6,599 nt of DNA from an uncultured Brevibacterium sp. (GTDB taxonomy: Bacteria; Actinomycetota; Actinomycetes; Actinomycetales; Brevibacteriaceae). The position numbers and the translations under genes were made by a program. The DNA lies in contig CALUDL010000090.1 in assembly GCA_943914815.1 (NCBI GenBank), positions 1 through 6,599 on the forward strand, read 5' to 3'. Under the pieces are notes generated by a model. It saw only the letters and a list, made by a program, of their open reading frames with translations, was not told where the DNA came from and ran no database searches. This document shows, piece by piece, positions 1 through 5,643 of the stretch; within the stretch, counting starts at the first letter, position 1, and every line of letters starts with the position of its first letter.

Positions 1-225
1 CTGCCCCTGGCCGGTGTTGCCGTACTGTGGCTCATTCGGGTGTGCAGTCCCGTATGCGCTGCCCTGTGATGGTTGTGGCGCTTCAGGTGCTTCTGCAGAC
101 TTTGGTGGTTCTGGAGCCTTCGGTGCCTCGGCGTTGGAGTTGTTGGAAGCAGGTCCTGAGCCGAAGCCTCCGGTGGGGTTTGAGCCAAAGCTAGGTGGGC
201 CGTCAGATCCGTGGGGGTTGGTCAT
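1..225 (-). CDS. Pro/Gly/Ala-rich N-terminus of an unidentified protein (3' part outside window)
   Basis: Only the first 75 codons are present; the reading frame is still open at base 1. The start is ATG at 225-223, well supported by an AAGGAG ribosome binding site (235-230) four bases upstream. What is visible is low-complexity: MTNPHGSDGPPSFGSNP, then Gly/Ser/Asn-rich sequence, then a run of Ala-Pro-Glu/Lys repeats (about residues 33-50), then Gln/Gly/Tyr-rich sequence. There is no signal peptide, and the stretch looks intrinsically disordered and cytoplasmic. Such N-terminal tails are common in actinobacterial small membrane proteins, for example those with a DUF4870 domain, which I recall next to DUF3097 genes. 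That assignment is an inference from context, because no diagnostic domain lies within the window. The gene is co-oriented with the DUF3097 gene upstream but seems to have its own promoter in the 104-base gap. Confidence 0.75.
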   Translation of the reverse strand, partial: MTNPHGSDGPPSFGSNPTGGFGSGPASNNSNAEAPKAPEPPKSAEAPEAPQPSQGSAYGTAHPNEPQYGNTGQGQ

Positions 226-259
226 TTTTCTCCTTGAGGGTGAGAACAGTCTCTTTTTC

Positions 260-288
260 AGTATCTACGTTACGTGCATAAATGTGAA
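260..288 (-). promoter_or_regulatory. Putative promoter of the Pro/Gly-rich protein gene
   Basis: Read on the minus strand, TTCACA (288-283) lies 17 bases from GATACT (265-260), a good match to a housekeeping sigma -35/-10 pair. The expected transcription start is near 253, giving a leader of about 28 bases that carries the AAGGAG site. The rest of the 226-329 gap shows no convincing terminator after the DUF3097 gene, so readthrough is also possible. Confidence 0.45.
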
Positions 289-329
289 GGCGACCTGGGG
301 GAATCCCTCCATTTTGTGTAATAAACGGA

Positions 330-1178
330 CTAACTGGGGTCAACGGTGACGAAGTCGATGAGCTCTTCGACTCGCCCAGATAGCGAATGGTCGAGGTCAG
401 CGATCGTGTTTACTCGAGACAGAATGTGTGCCCAAGCGCGTCCGGTGTCGCCGGGCTGTTCGTACGGCCATCCCAATCGCCGGCACACGCCCGTCTTCCA
501 GTCTTCACCACGTGGCACGGTAGGCCATTCGGGGATGCCCACGCACTGTGGTTTGACTGCTTGCCATATGTCGATGAACGAGTGCCCGATCACGTGAACA
601 ACCGGCCCGAACCGCTCCTGCACGCGTTGGGCAATGCGGGTTTCTTTTGAACCGGACACAATGTGGTCGGCCAAAACGCCCACGCGATGAGAAGTGTCGG
701 GTTGGAACTGCGCCAGCTTCTCTTCTAAATCATCCAGTCCGCCCAGTTCTTCGACGACCACGCCTTCTATGCGCAGGTCGTCACCCCAGATTTTTTCGAC
801 GAGTTGCGCGTCGTGTTTTCCTTCCACCCAGATGCGGGAGCCGCGGGCCACGCGGGCGCGGGCGCCGGGAACGGCCACGGAACCCGAGGCGGTCCGCTGG
901 GGCCGTGTGGGCGTGGTGGCCGTGGGGCGGGTGAGTTCGACTGGCTTACCGTCGATCCAGAATCCTGGGCCAAGTGGGAAGCTTTGCACGTGACCGTTGC
1001 GGTCTTCGAGCCGTACCGCGAATCCGCCCGGGGCCTTTTCGATTCCCAGAATGGCGCCCACGAACCCGGTGCTCACTTCTTCAACAACGAGGCCGCGTTT
1101 GGCCGGTACCTTCCGGGAAGTGGGGCGTCGGTGGGAACGAGGCCCGCCGGATAACACGTCTGATCCGTAGTTCATCAC
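330..1178 (-). CDS. DUF3097 family protein, function unknown
   Basis: This is a complete 282-residue protein that I recognise as DUF3097, a conserved actinobacterial family with no established function. Recognisable blocks are the N-terminal YGSDVLSGG, FPLGPGFWIDGKPVEL (67-82), a conserved RTASGSVAVPGARARVARGS (95-114), then RIWVEGKHDAQLVEKIWGDD (115-134), GVLADHIVSGSKE (167-179), DIWQAVKP (203-210) and a C-terminal GRVEELIDFVT (268-278). There is no signal peptide or membrane segment, so it is probably cytoplasmic. The VEGKHDA and ADHIVSGSKE blocks resemble the acidic motifs of Toprim nucleic-acid enzymes, but this is inference. The start is either GTG at 1178-1176 or ATG at 1175-1173. There is no good Shine-Dalgarno, but a -10 box ends seven bases before the GTG, which suggests a leaderless mRNA. 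The gene diverges from hrcA and shares its control region. It ends in TAG (332-330). Confidence 0.9.
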   Translation of the reverse strand: MMNYGSDVLSGGPRSHRRPTSRKVPAKRGLVVEEVSTGFVGAILGIEKAPGGFAVRLEDRNGHVQSFPLGPGFWIDGKPVELTRPTATTPTRPQRTASGSVAVPGARARVARGSRIWVEGKHDAQLVEKIWGDDLRIEGVVVEELGGLDDLEEKLAQFQPDTSHRVGVLADHIVSGSKETRIAQRVQERFGPVVHVIGHSFIDIWQAVKPQCVGIPEWPTVPRGEDWKTGVCRRLGWPYEQPGDTGRAWAHILSRVNTIADLDHSLSGRVEELIDFVTVDPS

Positions 1179-1184
1179 CCCATT

Positions 1185-1214
1185 ACCCTAGAGGCCGTTT
1201 GGTTCCGCTGTCAC
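1185..1214 (-). promoter_or_regulatory. Putative leaderless promoter of the DUF3097 gene
   Basis: On the minus strand GTGACA (1214-1209) is spaced 18 bases from TAGGGT (1190-1185). Transcription starting seven bases past the -10 would begin at 1178, exactly the first base of the GTG codon. This is the geometry typical of leaderless actinobacterial genes (TANNNT just upstream of the start codon). The elements interleave with the hrcA promoter on the other strand. Confidence 0.5.
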
Positions 1215-1227
1215 CCCGGCGTAGAAT
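1199..1227 (+). promoter_or_regulatory. Putative hrcA operon promoter
   Basis: TTGGTT (1199-1204) and TAGAAT (1222-1227) are separated by 17 bases, a reasonable housekeeping promoter. The expected transcription start is near 1234, inside the first arm of the CIRCE element. HrcA bound there would block initiation. The box pair overlaps the minus-strand promoter, so two polymerases could hardly occupy both at once. Confidence 0.55.
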
Positions 1228-1253
1228 TGGCACTCGATGACCTAGAGTGCCAG
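1227..1253 (+). promoter_or_regulatory. CIRCE operator (HrcA binding site)
   Basis: This is an inverted repeat TTGGCACTC - 9 bases - GAGTGCCAG. The arms pair at 8 of 9 positions and match the CIRCE consensus (TTAGCACTC-N9-GAGTGCTAA) at 15 of 18. It starts on the last base of the hrcA -10 box and ends one base before the hrcA ribosome binding site. It is therefore placed to repress transcription of the hrcA operon, that is, HrcA autoregulation and heat-shock control. It also lies just upstream of the DUF3097 -35 box. Confidence 0.93.
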
Positions 1254-1254
1254 T

Positions 1255-1262
1255 GGAGGGGG
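1255..1262 (+). promoter_or_regulatory. hrcA ribosome binding site
   Basis: A purine-rich GGAGGGGG run lies four bases before GTG 1267. It fixes that GTG as the hrcA start, as no other in-frame start has a comparable site. Its closeness to the CIRCE second arm means the operator hairpin, if transcribed, would sit next to it in the mRNA leader. Confidence 0.7.
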
Positions 1263-1266
1263 ATCC

Positions 1267-2268
1267 GTGAACGACGATCGGCGAAGTCGTGTCTTGCGCG
1301 CAATCGTCGAAGACTACGTTGAGACCAAGGAACCAGTGGGCTCAAAAGCGTTGGTCGAGCGCCACAGTTTAGGTGTTTCGCCGGCTACGATTCGCAACGA
1401 CATGGCCGCGTTGGAAGCACAAGGTCTCATCGCTCAACCACATACGTCTGCCGGTCGGATTCCTACCGACAAGGGCTACCGCAAGTTCGTGGACACGATC
1501 GACGAAATTAAGCCGCTGTCGGCTGCCGAACGCAGAGCGATCACGCGAATTTTGTCTCACCCTGTCGATATTGAAGACATGTTGGAACGCACAGTGAGGC
1601 TACTTGCGGATCTCACTTCGCAAGTGGCCGTGATCCAGTATCCGGTGCGTTCCCGTGAGAAGTTCCGCCACCTCGAACTCGTTGACTTAGGCGGCAACCG
1701 CCTGCTCGTGGTTTTCATTACTGACTCCGGCCAGGTGGATCAGCGCATCGTGGAAATGCGAACGACTATCGACGACTTTGAGCTGGGCACGTTGCGCACC
1801 CTGTTTAACAGCGTGTTGGACGGGCGGGCGTTAGACGATGTTGCCCCGGCGTTGAGTGTTCTGGATGTTCCCGTTGCGCTGGCCGCTCCCGCGGCGGCCG
1901 TCGCCGAGGTCGTTGCCGAGTTGGCCTCGGGACGCAGGCAAGAGCGGTTGGTGATGGCAGGAACGGCCAACCTTGCACGCTCCTCGGGCGGGATCTACGA
2001 GCATGTTGCCCCGCTGCTGGAAGCGTTTGAAGAGCAGGTGGTTCTGCTCAAGCTACTCGCCCACATGAGCGCTGATGGAGTCAGCGTGAGCATTGGGCAC
2101 GAAAACCCTGAGTCCTTGGCGACGACCTCGGTCATTGCCAGCAACTACGGAACCGAGGACTCCCGCGCCTCCCTAGCCGTGCTGGGACCCACCCGCATGG
2201 ACTACCCCACAACGATTGCAGCCGTGCGTGCGGTTTCGCGTTACATTACGGTCATTTTGGACAAGTAG
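1267..2268 (+). CDS. hrcA: Heat-inducible transcriptional repressor HrcA
   Basis: HrcA binds CIRCE operators as a dimer and represses chaperone operons. Its folding in other bacteria is assisted by GroEL, which makes it a titration sensor of misfolded protein. The 333-residue length is normal for the family. The N-terminal winged helix-turn-helix spans about residues 6-75, with the recognition segment [20 protein letters not shown] (36-55) and the following wing [18 protein letters not shown] (59-76). The GAF-like/dimerisation part contains [19 protein letters not shown] (146-164), and the C-terminal block includes IGHEN (277-281) and LGPTRMDYP (306-314). The start is GTG, set by the GGAGGGGG site. 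The gene is first in the operon, directly behind a CIRCE element, so it should be autoregulated. dnaJ follows after 31 bases without an obvious terminator or promoter. Confidence 0.97.
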   Translation: MNDDRRSRVLRAIVEDYVETKEPVGSKALVERHSLGVSPATIRNDMAALEAQGLIAQPHTSAGRIPTDKGYRKFVDTIDEIKPLSAAERRAITRILSHPVDIEDMLERTVRLLADLTSQVAVIQYPVRSREKFRHLELVDLGGNRLLVVFITDSGQVDQRIVEMRTTIDDFELGTLRTLFNSVLDGRALDDVAPALSVLDVPVALAAPAAAVAEVVAELASGRRQERLVMAGTANLARSSGGIYEHVAPLLEAFEEQVVLLKLLAHMSADGVSVSIGHENPESLATTSVIASNYGTEDSRASLAVLGPTRMDYPTTIAAVRAVSRYITVILDK

Positions 2269-2289
2269 ATTTTCAACCCACAACAAGAT

Positions 2290-2293
2290 GAGG
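2290..2293 (+). promoter_or_regulatory. dnaJ ribosome binding site, decides the start
   Basis: GAGG (followed by A) sits six bases before GTG 2300. The in-frame ATG at 2288 has no purine-rich site at a suitable distance, and the still longer frame back to 2216 would overlap hrcA. GTG 2300 is therefore the best start, and it places the conserved J-domain (DHYETLGV) at the N-terminus. Confidence 0.7.
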
Positions 2294-2299
2294 ACACAC

Positions 2300-3406
2300 G
2301 TGAGCGATCACTACGAAACCCTGGGTGTTTCCCGCGACGCGAGTGCTGAGGAGATCAAGAAGGCCTACCGCAAGCTCGCACGTAAATATCACCCGGACGT
2401 CAACCCCGGCCACGACGATGAGTTTAAAGCGGTCTCGGTTGCCTATGACGTCCTGTCTGATCCACAGAAGCGACGCAACTACGACGCCGGTGGTGGCGAA
2501 TACGGCCAGCCGGGAGCGTCAGGGTTCGGTGGCTTCTCGGACCTGTTCGATGCGTTCTTCGGCGGTGGCGGCGGTGCTCAACCAGGCCCCGCTTCACGTA
2601 AGCGCCCCGGCCGCGATGCGCTGGTGGGCGTGTCGATCGACCTTAAGACCGCGGTTTTTGGTGGCACGGAAGACATCTCGATTGTCACCGCTAAACTGTG
2701 CGACACGTGCCATGGTGACGGAACGCGCCCCGGAACCTCGCCTCAGACCTGTTCGCTGTGTAACGGAGCCGGTTCCGTGCAGCGCATGACCCGCACACTC
2801 ATGGGACAGATGGTCACCAACCAGCCGTGCAACAACTGCGGTGGTTACGGGACCATCATTGCTGACCCATGCCAGTCGTGTAACGGTGACGGCCGAGTAC
2901 GCGCAGAAGAAACCCTGTCAGTCAAAATCCCAGCAGGTGTCAAAGACGGAACCCGGATTCTGCTGTCCGGCCGTGGCGAAGTGGGACCCGGTGGCGGACC
3001 TGCAGGTGACCTTCACCTCGAAGTGGCCATCCGTGAACACCCCGTTTTCACCCGCGATGGCGACGACCTGCGTGCCACGGTCACGATCCCGATGACTGCG
3101 GCAGCCCTGGGCACCACCATCAGTTTGGAAACCTTTGACGGTGAACGCGAACTTGAGATCGCGCCGGGAACCCAAGTGGGCACTACGGAGACCCTGACCG
3201 GCCTGGGAGTTGGCCGTTTGCGTCGCTCATCCCGCGGTGACCTGTTGGTCACTGTCAACGTCGAAGTTCCGTCCAAACTTGACGCAAAACAACGTGAGCT
3301 GCTGGAACAGCTTGCCCAGATGCGCGGCGAAACCAACCCCGACGTCAAACTGGGCAACCACCACCGTGGACCATTTAGCCGTCTGCGGGACCGGTTCAAC
3401 CTGTGA
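2300..3406 (+). CDS. dnaJ: Molecular chaperone DnaJ (Hsp40, DnaJ2-type)
   Basis: This is a type I Hsp40 co-chaperone that stimulates DnaK ATPase and delivers unfolded substrates. The 368 residues hold the full domain order. The J-domain occupies residues 1-65 with the essential HPD at 31-33. A Gly/Phe-rich linker follows (about 71-95). Four CxxCxGxG-type zinc motifs start at Cys134, Cys151, Cys177 and Cys191, and all eight cysteines are present. The C-terminal substrate-binding domains include [12 protein letters not shown] (209-220) and GDLHLEV (236-242). The loop after HPD is short ([15 protein letters not shown]), compared with the longer form in many DnaJ proteins. In actinobacteria the paralogue linked to hrcA is usually called DnaJ2, while another dnaJ lies with dnaK-grpE; that second copy is not visible here. 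The gene starts at GTG, 31 bases after hrcA, and should be under the same CIRCE control. Its stop overlaps the rsmE start. Confidence 0.96.
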   Translation: MSDHYETLGVSRDASAEEIKKAYRKLARKYHPDVNPGHDDEFKAVSVAYDVLSDPQKRRNYDAGGGEYGQPGASGFGGFSDLFDAFFGGGGGAQPGPASRKRPGRDALVGVSIDLKTAVFGGTEDISIVTAKLCDTCHGDGTRPGTSPQTCSLCNGAGSVQRMTRTLMGQMVTNQPCNNCGGYGTIIADPCQSCNGDGRVRAEETLSVKIPAGVKDGTRILLSGRGEVGPGGGPAGDLHLEVAIREHPVFTRDGDDLRATVTIPMTAAALGTTISLETFDGERELEIAPGTQVGTTETLTGLGVGRLRRSSRGDLLVTVNVEVPSKLDAKQRELLEQLAQMRGETNPDVKLGNHHRGPFSRLRDRFNL

Positions 3407-4167
3407 CGCTTCCGGTTTTCCTCTCCCAGACTCCCTTGGCAGGCGCCACGGGGGCTATCACGGTGGGGCCCGAGGTCGCCGGCCACGCAGTGCGCGTGCG
3501 CCGCATGGGTGCGGGAGAAGAACTCGAACTCATCGACGGCACTGGGGTGCGCCTGCGGGGGACAATCCAGGAGGGCACCTCGGAGTCAGTGACGTTAAGC
3601 GTCACCGAGGTGACAGAAGAACCCCAGCAACGACCTCGGCTGGTTCTTGTGCAAGCCCTTGCCAAGAACGACCGGGACATCCAAGCGATCGAAGCCGCAA
3701 CAGAAGTGGGCGTGGACGCGGTGATTCCGTGGGCCGCGCAACGCAGCATCGCCGACTGGCCGGCCAAAAAGGCTCACAAAATGGCCGCCAAGTGGACCAA
3801 CGTCCTCACCGCCGCCACGTTGCAGGCCCGGCGCGCCCGGGTGCCCGAACTGGGTGAGCTGATCCGCGGAACTGCCGTTACCCAACTGGTGACCCCCACT
3901 TCACGTGTGATCGTCCTGGACGAAACCGAATCCACCGGGCTGACGGAAGCGGTGAACGACCTCGGGGAGGGGAGCGCCACCCAGGGGGACATCGATGAGA
4001 TCGTGGTGATCGTGGGGCCCGAAGGCGGTATCACGCCTGCCGAGGTTGACGCGCTGGTGTCAGCCGGTGCGCGGACGGCCGTTTTAGGTCCCACGATTTT
4101 GCGGGCCTCGACTGCGGGTCCTGTGGCCTTGGCGATTGTGCAGACGCTGTTGGGGCGATGGAAGTAG
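3403..4167 (+). CDS. rsmE: 16S rRNA (uracil-1498-N3)-methyltransferase RsmE
   Basis: RsmE methylates N3 of U1498 in 16S rRNA of the 30S subunit, using S-adenosylmethionine. It is a SPOUT-class (knotted) enzyme. The 254 residues show an N-terminal PUA-like part (about 1-70, with [21 protein letters not shown] at 28-48), then [20 protein letters not shown] (82-101) and [13 protein letters not shown] (103-115). The SAM-binding knot comprises [17 protein letters not shown] (202-218) and [12 protein letters not shown] (227-238). The segment [13 protein letters not shown] (138-150) replaces the AAEQSRR form common elsewhere. The GTG start overlaps the dnaJ stop (GTGA), with no strong ribosome binding site, so it is probably translationally coupled to dnaJ. 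In other genomes this enzyme also follows dnaJ, linking ribosome modification to the heat-shock operon. Confidence 0.95.
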   Translation: MTLPVFLSQTPLAGATGAITVGPEVAGHAVRVRRMGAGEELELIDGTGVRLRGTIQEGTSESVTLSVTEVTEEPQQRPRLVLVQALAKNDRDIQAIEAATEVGVDAVIPWAAQRSIADWPAKKAHKMAAKWTNVLTAATLQARRARVPELGELIRGTAVTQLVTPTSRVIVLDETESTGLTEAVNDLGEGSATQGDIDEIVVIVGPEGGITPAEVDALVSAGARTAVLGPTILRASTAGPVALAIVQTLLGRWK

Positions 4168-4180
4168 CCCGGGCTAGACT
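4150..4180 (+). promoter_or_regulatory. Weak candidate internal promoter before phoH
   Basis: TTGGGG (4150-4155) and TAGACT (4175-4180) are spaced 19 bases, longer than ideal. The -10 begins in the right half of a 12-base palindrome, TAGCCCGGGCTA (4165-4176), that includes the rsmE stop codon. It could give phoH-ybeY some expression independent of HrcA, but the match is modest. Confidence 0.25.
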
Positions 4181-4194
4181 GGTGATAGCTCAAC

Positions 4195-4202
4195 GAAAGG
4201 AA
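4195..4202 (+). promoter_or_regulatory. phoH ribosome binding site, points to a CTG start
   Basis: GAAAGGAA contains a good AGGA (4198-4201). It lies six bases before CTG 4208 but 24 bases before the first conventional start (GTG 4226). No ATG, GTG or TTG occurs in frame between the upstream stop (TAG 4175) and that GTG. Confidence 0.65.
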
Positions 4203-4207
4203 ACACT

Positions 4208-5164
4208 CTGGAAACCGCACCCACTGTGCAACTGACAATTCCCGATTCGATTGACCCCGTTGCACTTCTTGGCCCGGCCGATTCCAATCTCAAAACGCTC
4301 GAACGTCTAGAGCCCTCAGTCGACATTCTGGCTCGTGACAGGGGTTTGAGGATTCGCGGGCCACAGGAAAACGTCGATGCGGTTGTCAAAACCGTGGGGC
4401 AGCTCAAGCGCTTGGTGGCTGCGGGGCAGCAGGTGACCTCGGGGACTGTTGAGCAAGTTCACGGAATGGAACACGCTGAGCCCGCCCAGGTCCTCACCGA
4501 CAACGTGGTGTCGCACCGGGGCCGCACGGTACGTCCTAAGACTTTTGGGCAACACGAATATGTCAACGCGATCCGCAAACACACCATCACGTTTGGAATT
4601 GGCCCGGCGGGTACCGGAAAGACATATTTGGCCATGGCCATGGCGGTGAATGCCCTGAGCCGAGGTGACGTCAAGCGCATCATTTTGACGCGCCCGGCCG
4701 TGGAAGCAGGGGAGAAGCTAGGGTTCTTGCCGGGGACGCTGGACGAAAAGATCGACCCGTATGTGCGCCCGTTGTACGACGCGCTTCACGACATGGTCGA
4801 ACCCGAACGCATCAAAGGGCTTTTAGAGTCCGGCATTATTGAGGTCGCGCCTCTTGCGTACATGCGTGGTCGCACGCTGAATGACGCGTTCATTATCTTG
4901 GACGAAGCCCAGAACACCACACCCGAACAGATGAAGATGTTTCTCACCCGTCTGGGTTTCCAATCACGCATGGTGGTAACGGGAGACGTCAGCCAGATCG
5001 ACTTGCCAGGGTCGACCCCCAGCGGGCTGCGGATCGTGGCGAACATCCTCAAAGACGTCGACGACATCTGTTTCTTCAACCTCACCAGTAAAGACGTAGT
5101 CAGGCACCCCTTGGTGAGCAAAATCGTTGACGCGTATGACTCACAGTCTGGTGGTGGGGCATGA
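4208..5164 (+). CDS. phoH: PhoH family ATPase (YbeZ-like), probable CTG start
   Basis: This is a P-loop NTPase of the PhoH/YbeZ family. Members are linked to RNA metabolism, and in E. coli YbeZ works with YbeY, whose gene follows here too. From CTG 4208 the protein has 318 residues; the conventional GTG 4226 would give 312. Numbering from CTG, a KH-like N-terminal part spans about 10-75 and the PhoH core begins near RPKTFGQHEYVNAI. Walker A GPAGTGKTYLA is at 132-142, TRPAVEAGEKLGFLPG at 161-176, Walker B FIILDEAQNTTPEQMKMFLT at 228-247, and the sensor-like VVTGDVSQIDLPG at 256-268. All key residues are intact. The CTG start is inferred from the ribosome binding site position and would add six residues (start, then ETAPT before Val7). 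The gene lies 40 bases after rsmE. Its TGA stop overlaps the ybeY ATG by four bases (ATGA). Confidence 0.93.
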   Translation: METAPTVQLTIPDSIDPVALLGPADSNLKTLERLEPSVDILARDRGLRIRGPQENVDAVVKTVGQLKRLVAAGQQVTSGTVEQVHGMEHAEPAQVLTDNVVSHRGRTVRPKTFGQHEYVNAIRKHTITFGIGPAGTGKTYLAMAMAVNALSRGDVKRIILTRPAVEAGEKLGFLPGTLDEKIDPYVRPLYDALHDMVEPERIKGLLESGIIEVAPLAYMRGRTLNDAFIILDEAQNTTPEQMKMFLTRLGFQSRMVVTGDVSQIDLPGSTPSGLRIVANILKDVDDICFFNLTSKDVVRHPLVSKIVDAYDSQSGGGA

Positions 5165-5640
5165 GTATCGAACTGGGGAATGAAACCGAACTGCTAGTTG
5201 AGTTGGAGCGAGTGCAGGAATGCGCGCGGTTTGCCCTTGACACGCTGAACGTTCACCCGGCCGTTGAACTTTCCATTCGCTTTATCAGCGACGAGGTCAT
5301 GAGTGAACTGCACGAAACCTGGATGGGGCTTCCCGGAACAACCGATGTCATGTCCTTTCCCATGGACGAACTCAAACCCGGACACGACGAACCGGGTGTG
5401 CTGGGTGACATTGTGATCAGCCCATCGGTGGCTGCACAGCAAGCCGCTGCTGCTGGACACTCCATGAGCGACGAAATCTACCTACTTACGGTTCATGGCA
5501 TTTTGCACTTGCTGGGGTACGACCACCATGAACCAGATGAGAAAGAAGAGATGTTCGCTCTTCAACGCAAGCTTCTGCTCATGTGGTTCGCCCAGATAGA
5601 ACCCGGTCGCACACACGTTCCCGAACCCACAGAAGAGTAA
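5161..5640 (+). CDS. ybeY: rRNA maturation RNase YbeY
   Basis: YbeY is a single-strand-specific metallo-endoribonuclease needed for 16S rRNA 3'-end processing and late 70S ribosome quality control. The 159 residues match the family length. The zinc-binding signature HGILHLLGYDHHEPDE is complete (His112, His116, His122). The conserved arginine lies in ELSIRFISDEVMSELH (Arg40), and GTTDVMSFPMDE (59-70) and GVLGDIVIS (79-87) are the usual core blocks. The protein is cytoplasmic with no signal peptide. The ATG overlaps the phoH stop (ATGA) and only a GGTGG-type purine stretch precedes it, so translation is probably coupled to phoH. The pairing with phoH fits the YbeY-YbeZ partnership known from E. 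coli. The stop at 5638-5640 lies three bases before the next gene. Confidence 0.97.
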   Translation: MSIELGNETELLVELERVQECARFALDTLNVHPAVELSIRFISDEVMSELHETWMGLPGTTDVMSFPMDELKPGHDEPGVLGDIVISPSVAAQQAAAAGHSMSDEIYLLTVHGILHLLGYDHHEPDEKEEMFALQRKLLLMWFAQIEPGRTHVPEPTEE

Positions 5641-5643
5641 ACC

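Noticed and set aside
296..318. G-rich/C-rich stretch after the DUF3097 stop as a terminator
   Set aside because: Only a short imperfect stem with a mismatch can be drawn (GGAGGG with CCCCC), and no U-run follows on the minus strand.
694..1154. Plus-strand open frames of 99 and 116 codons
   Set aside because: They lie antisense to DUF3097, have no ribosome binding site and have compositions typical of reverse-strand frames in GC-rich genes.
2216..2299. N-terminal extension of dnaJ by up to 28 residues
   Set aside because: It would overlap the hrcA C-terminus, has no ribosome binding site and precedes the conserved J-domain start. GTG 2300 has a well-spaced GAGG.
3589..3614. Interleaved inverted repeats GTGAC-N7-GTCAC and GTCACC-GA-GGTGAC inside rsmE
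   Set aside because: They arise from repeated Val-Thr codon pairs (GTGACG, GTCACC, GTGACA) in a protein stretch rich in Val-Thr. There is no independent sign of a regulatory site.
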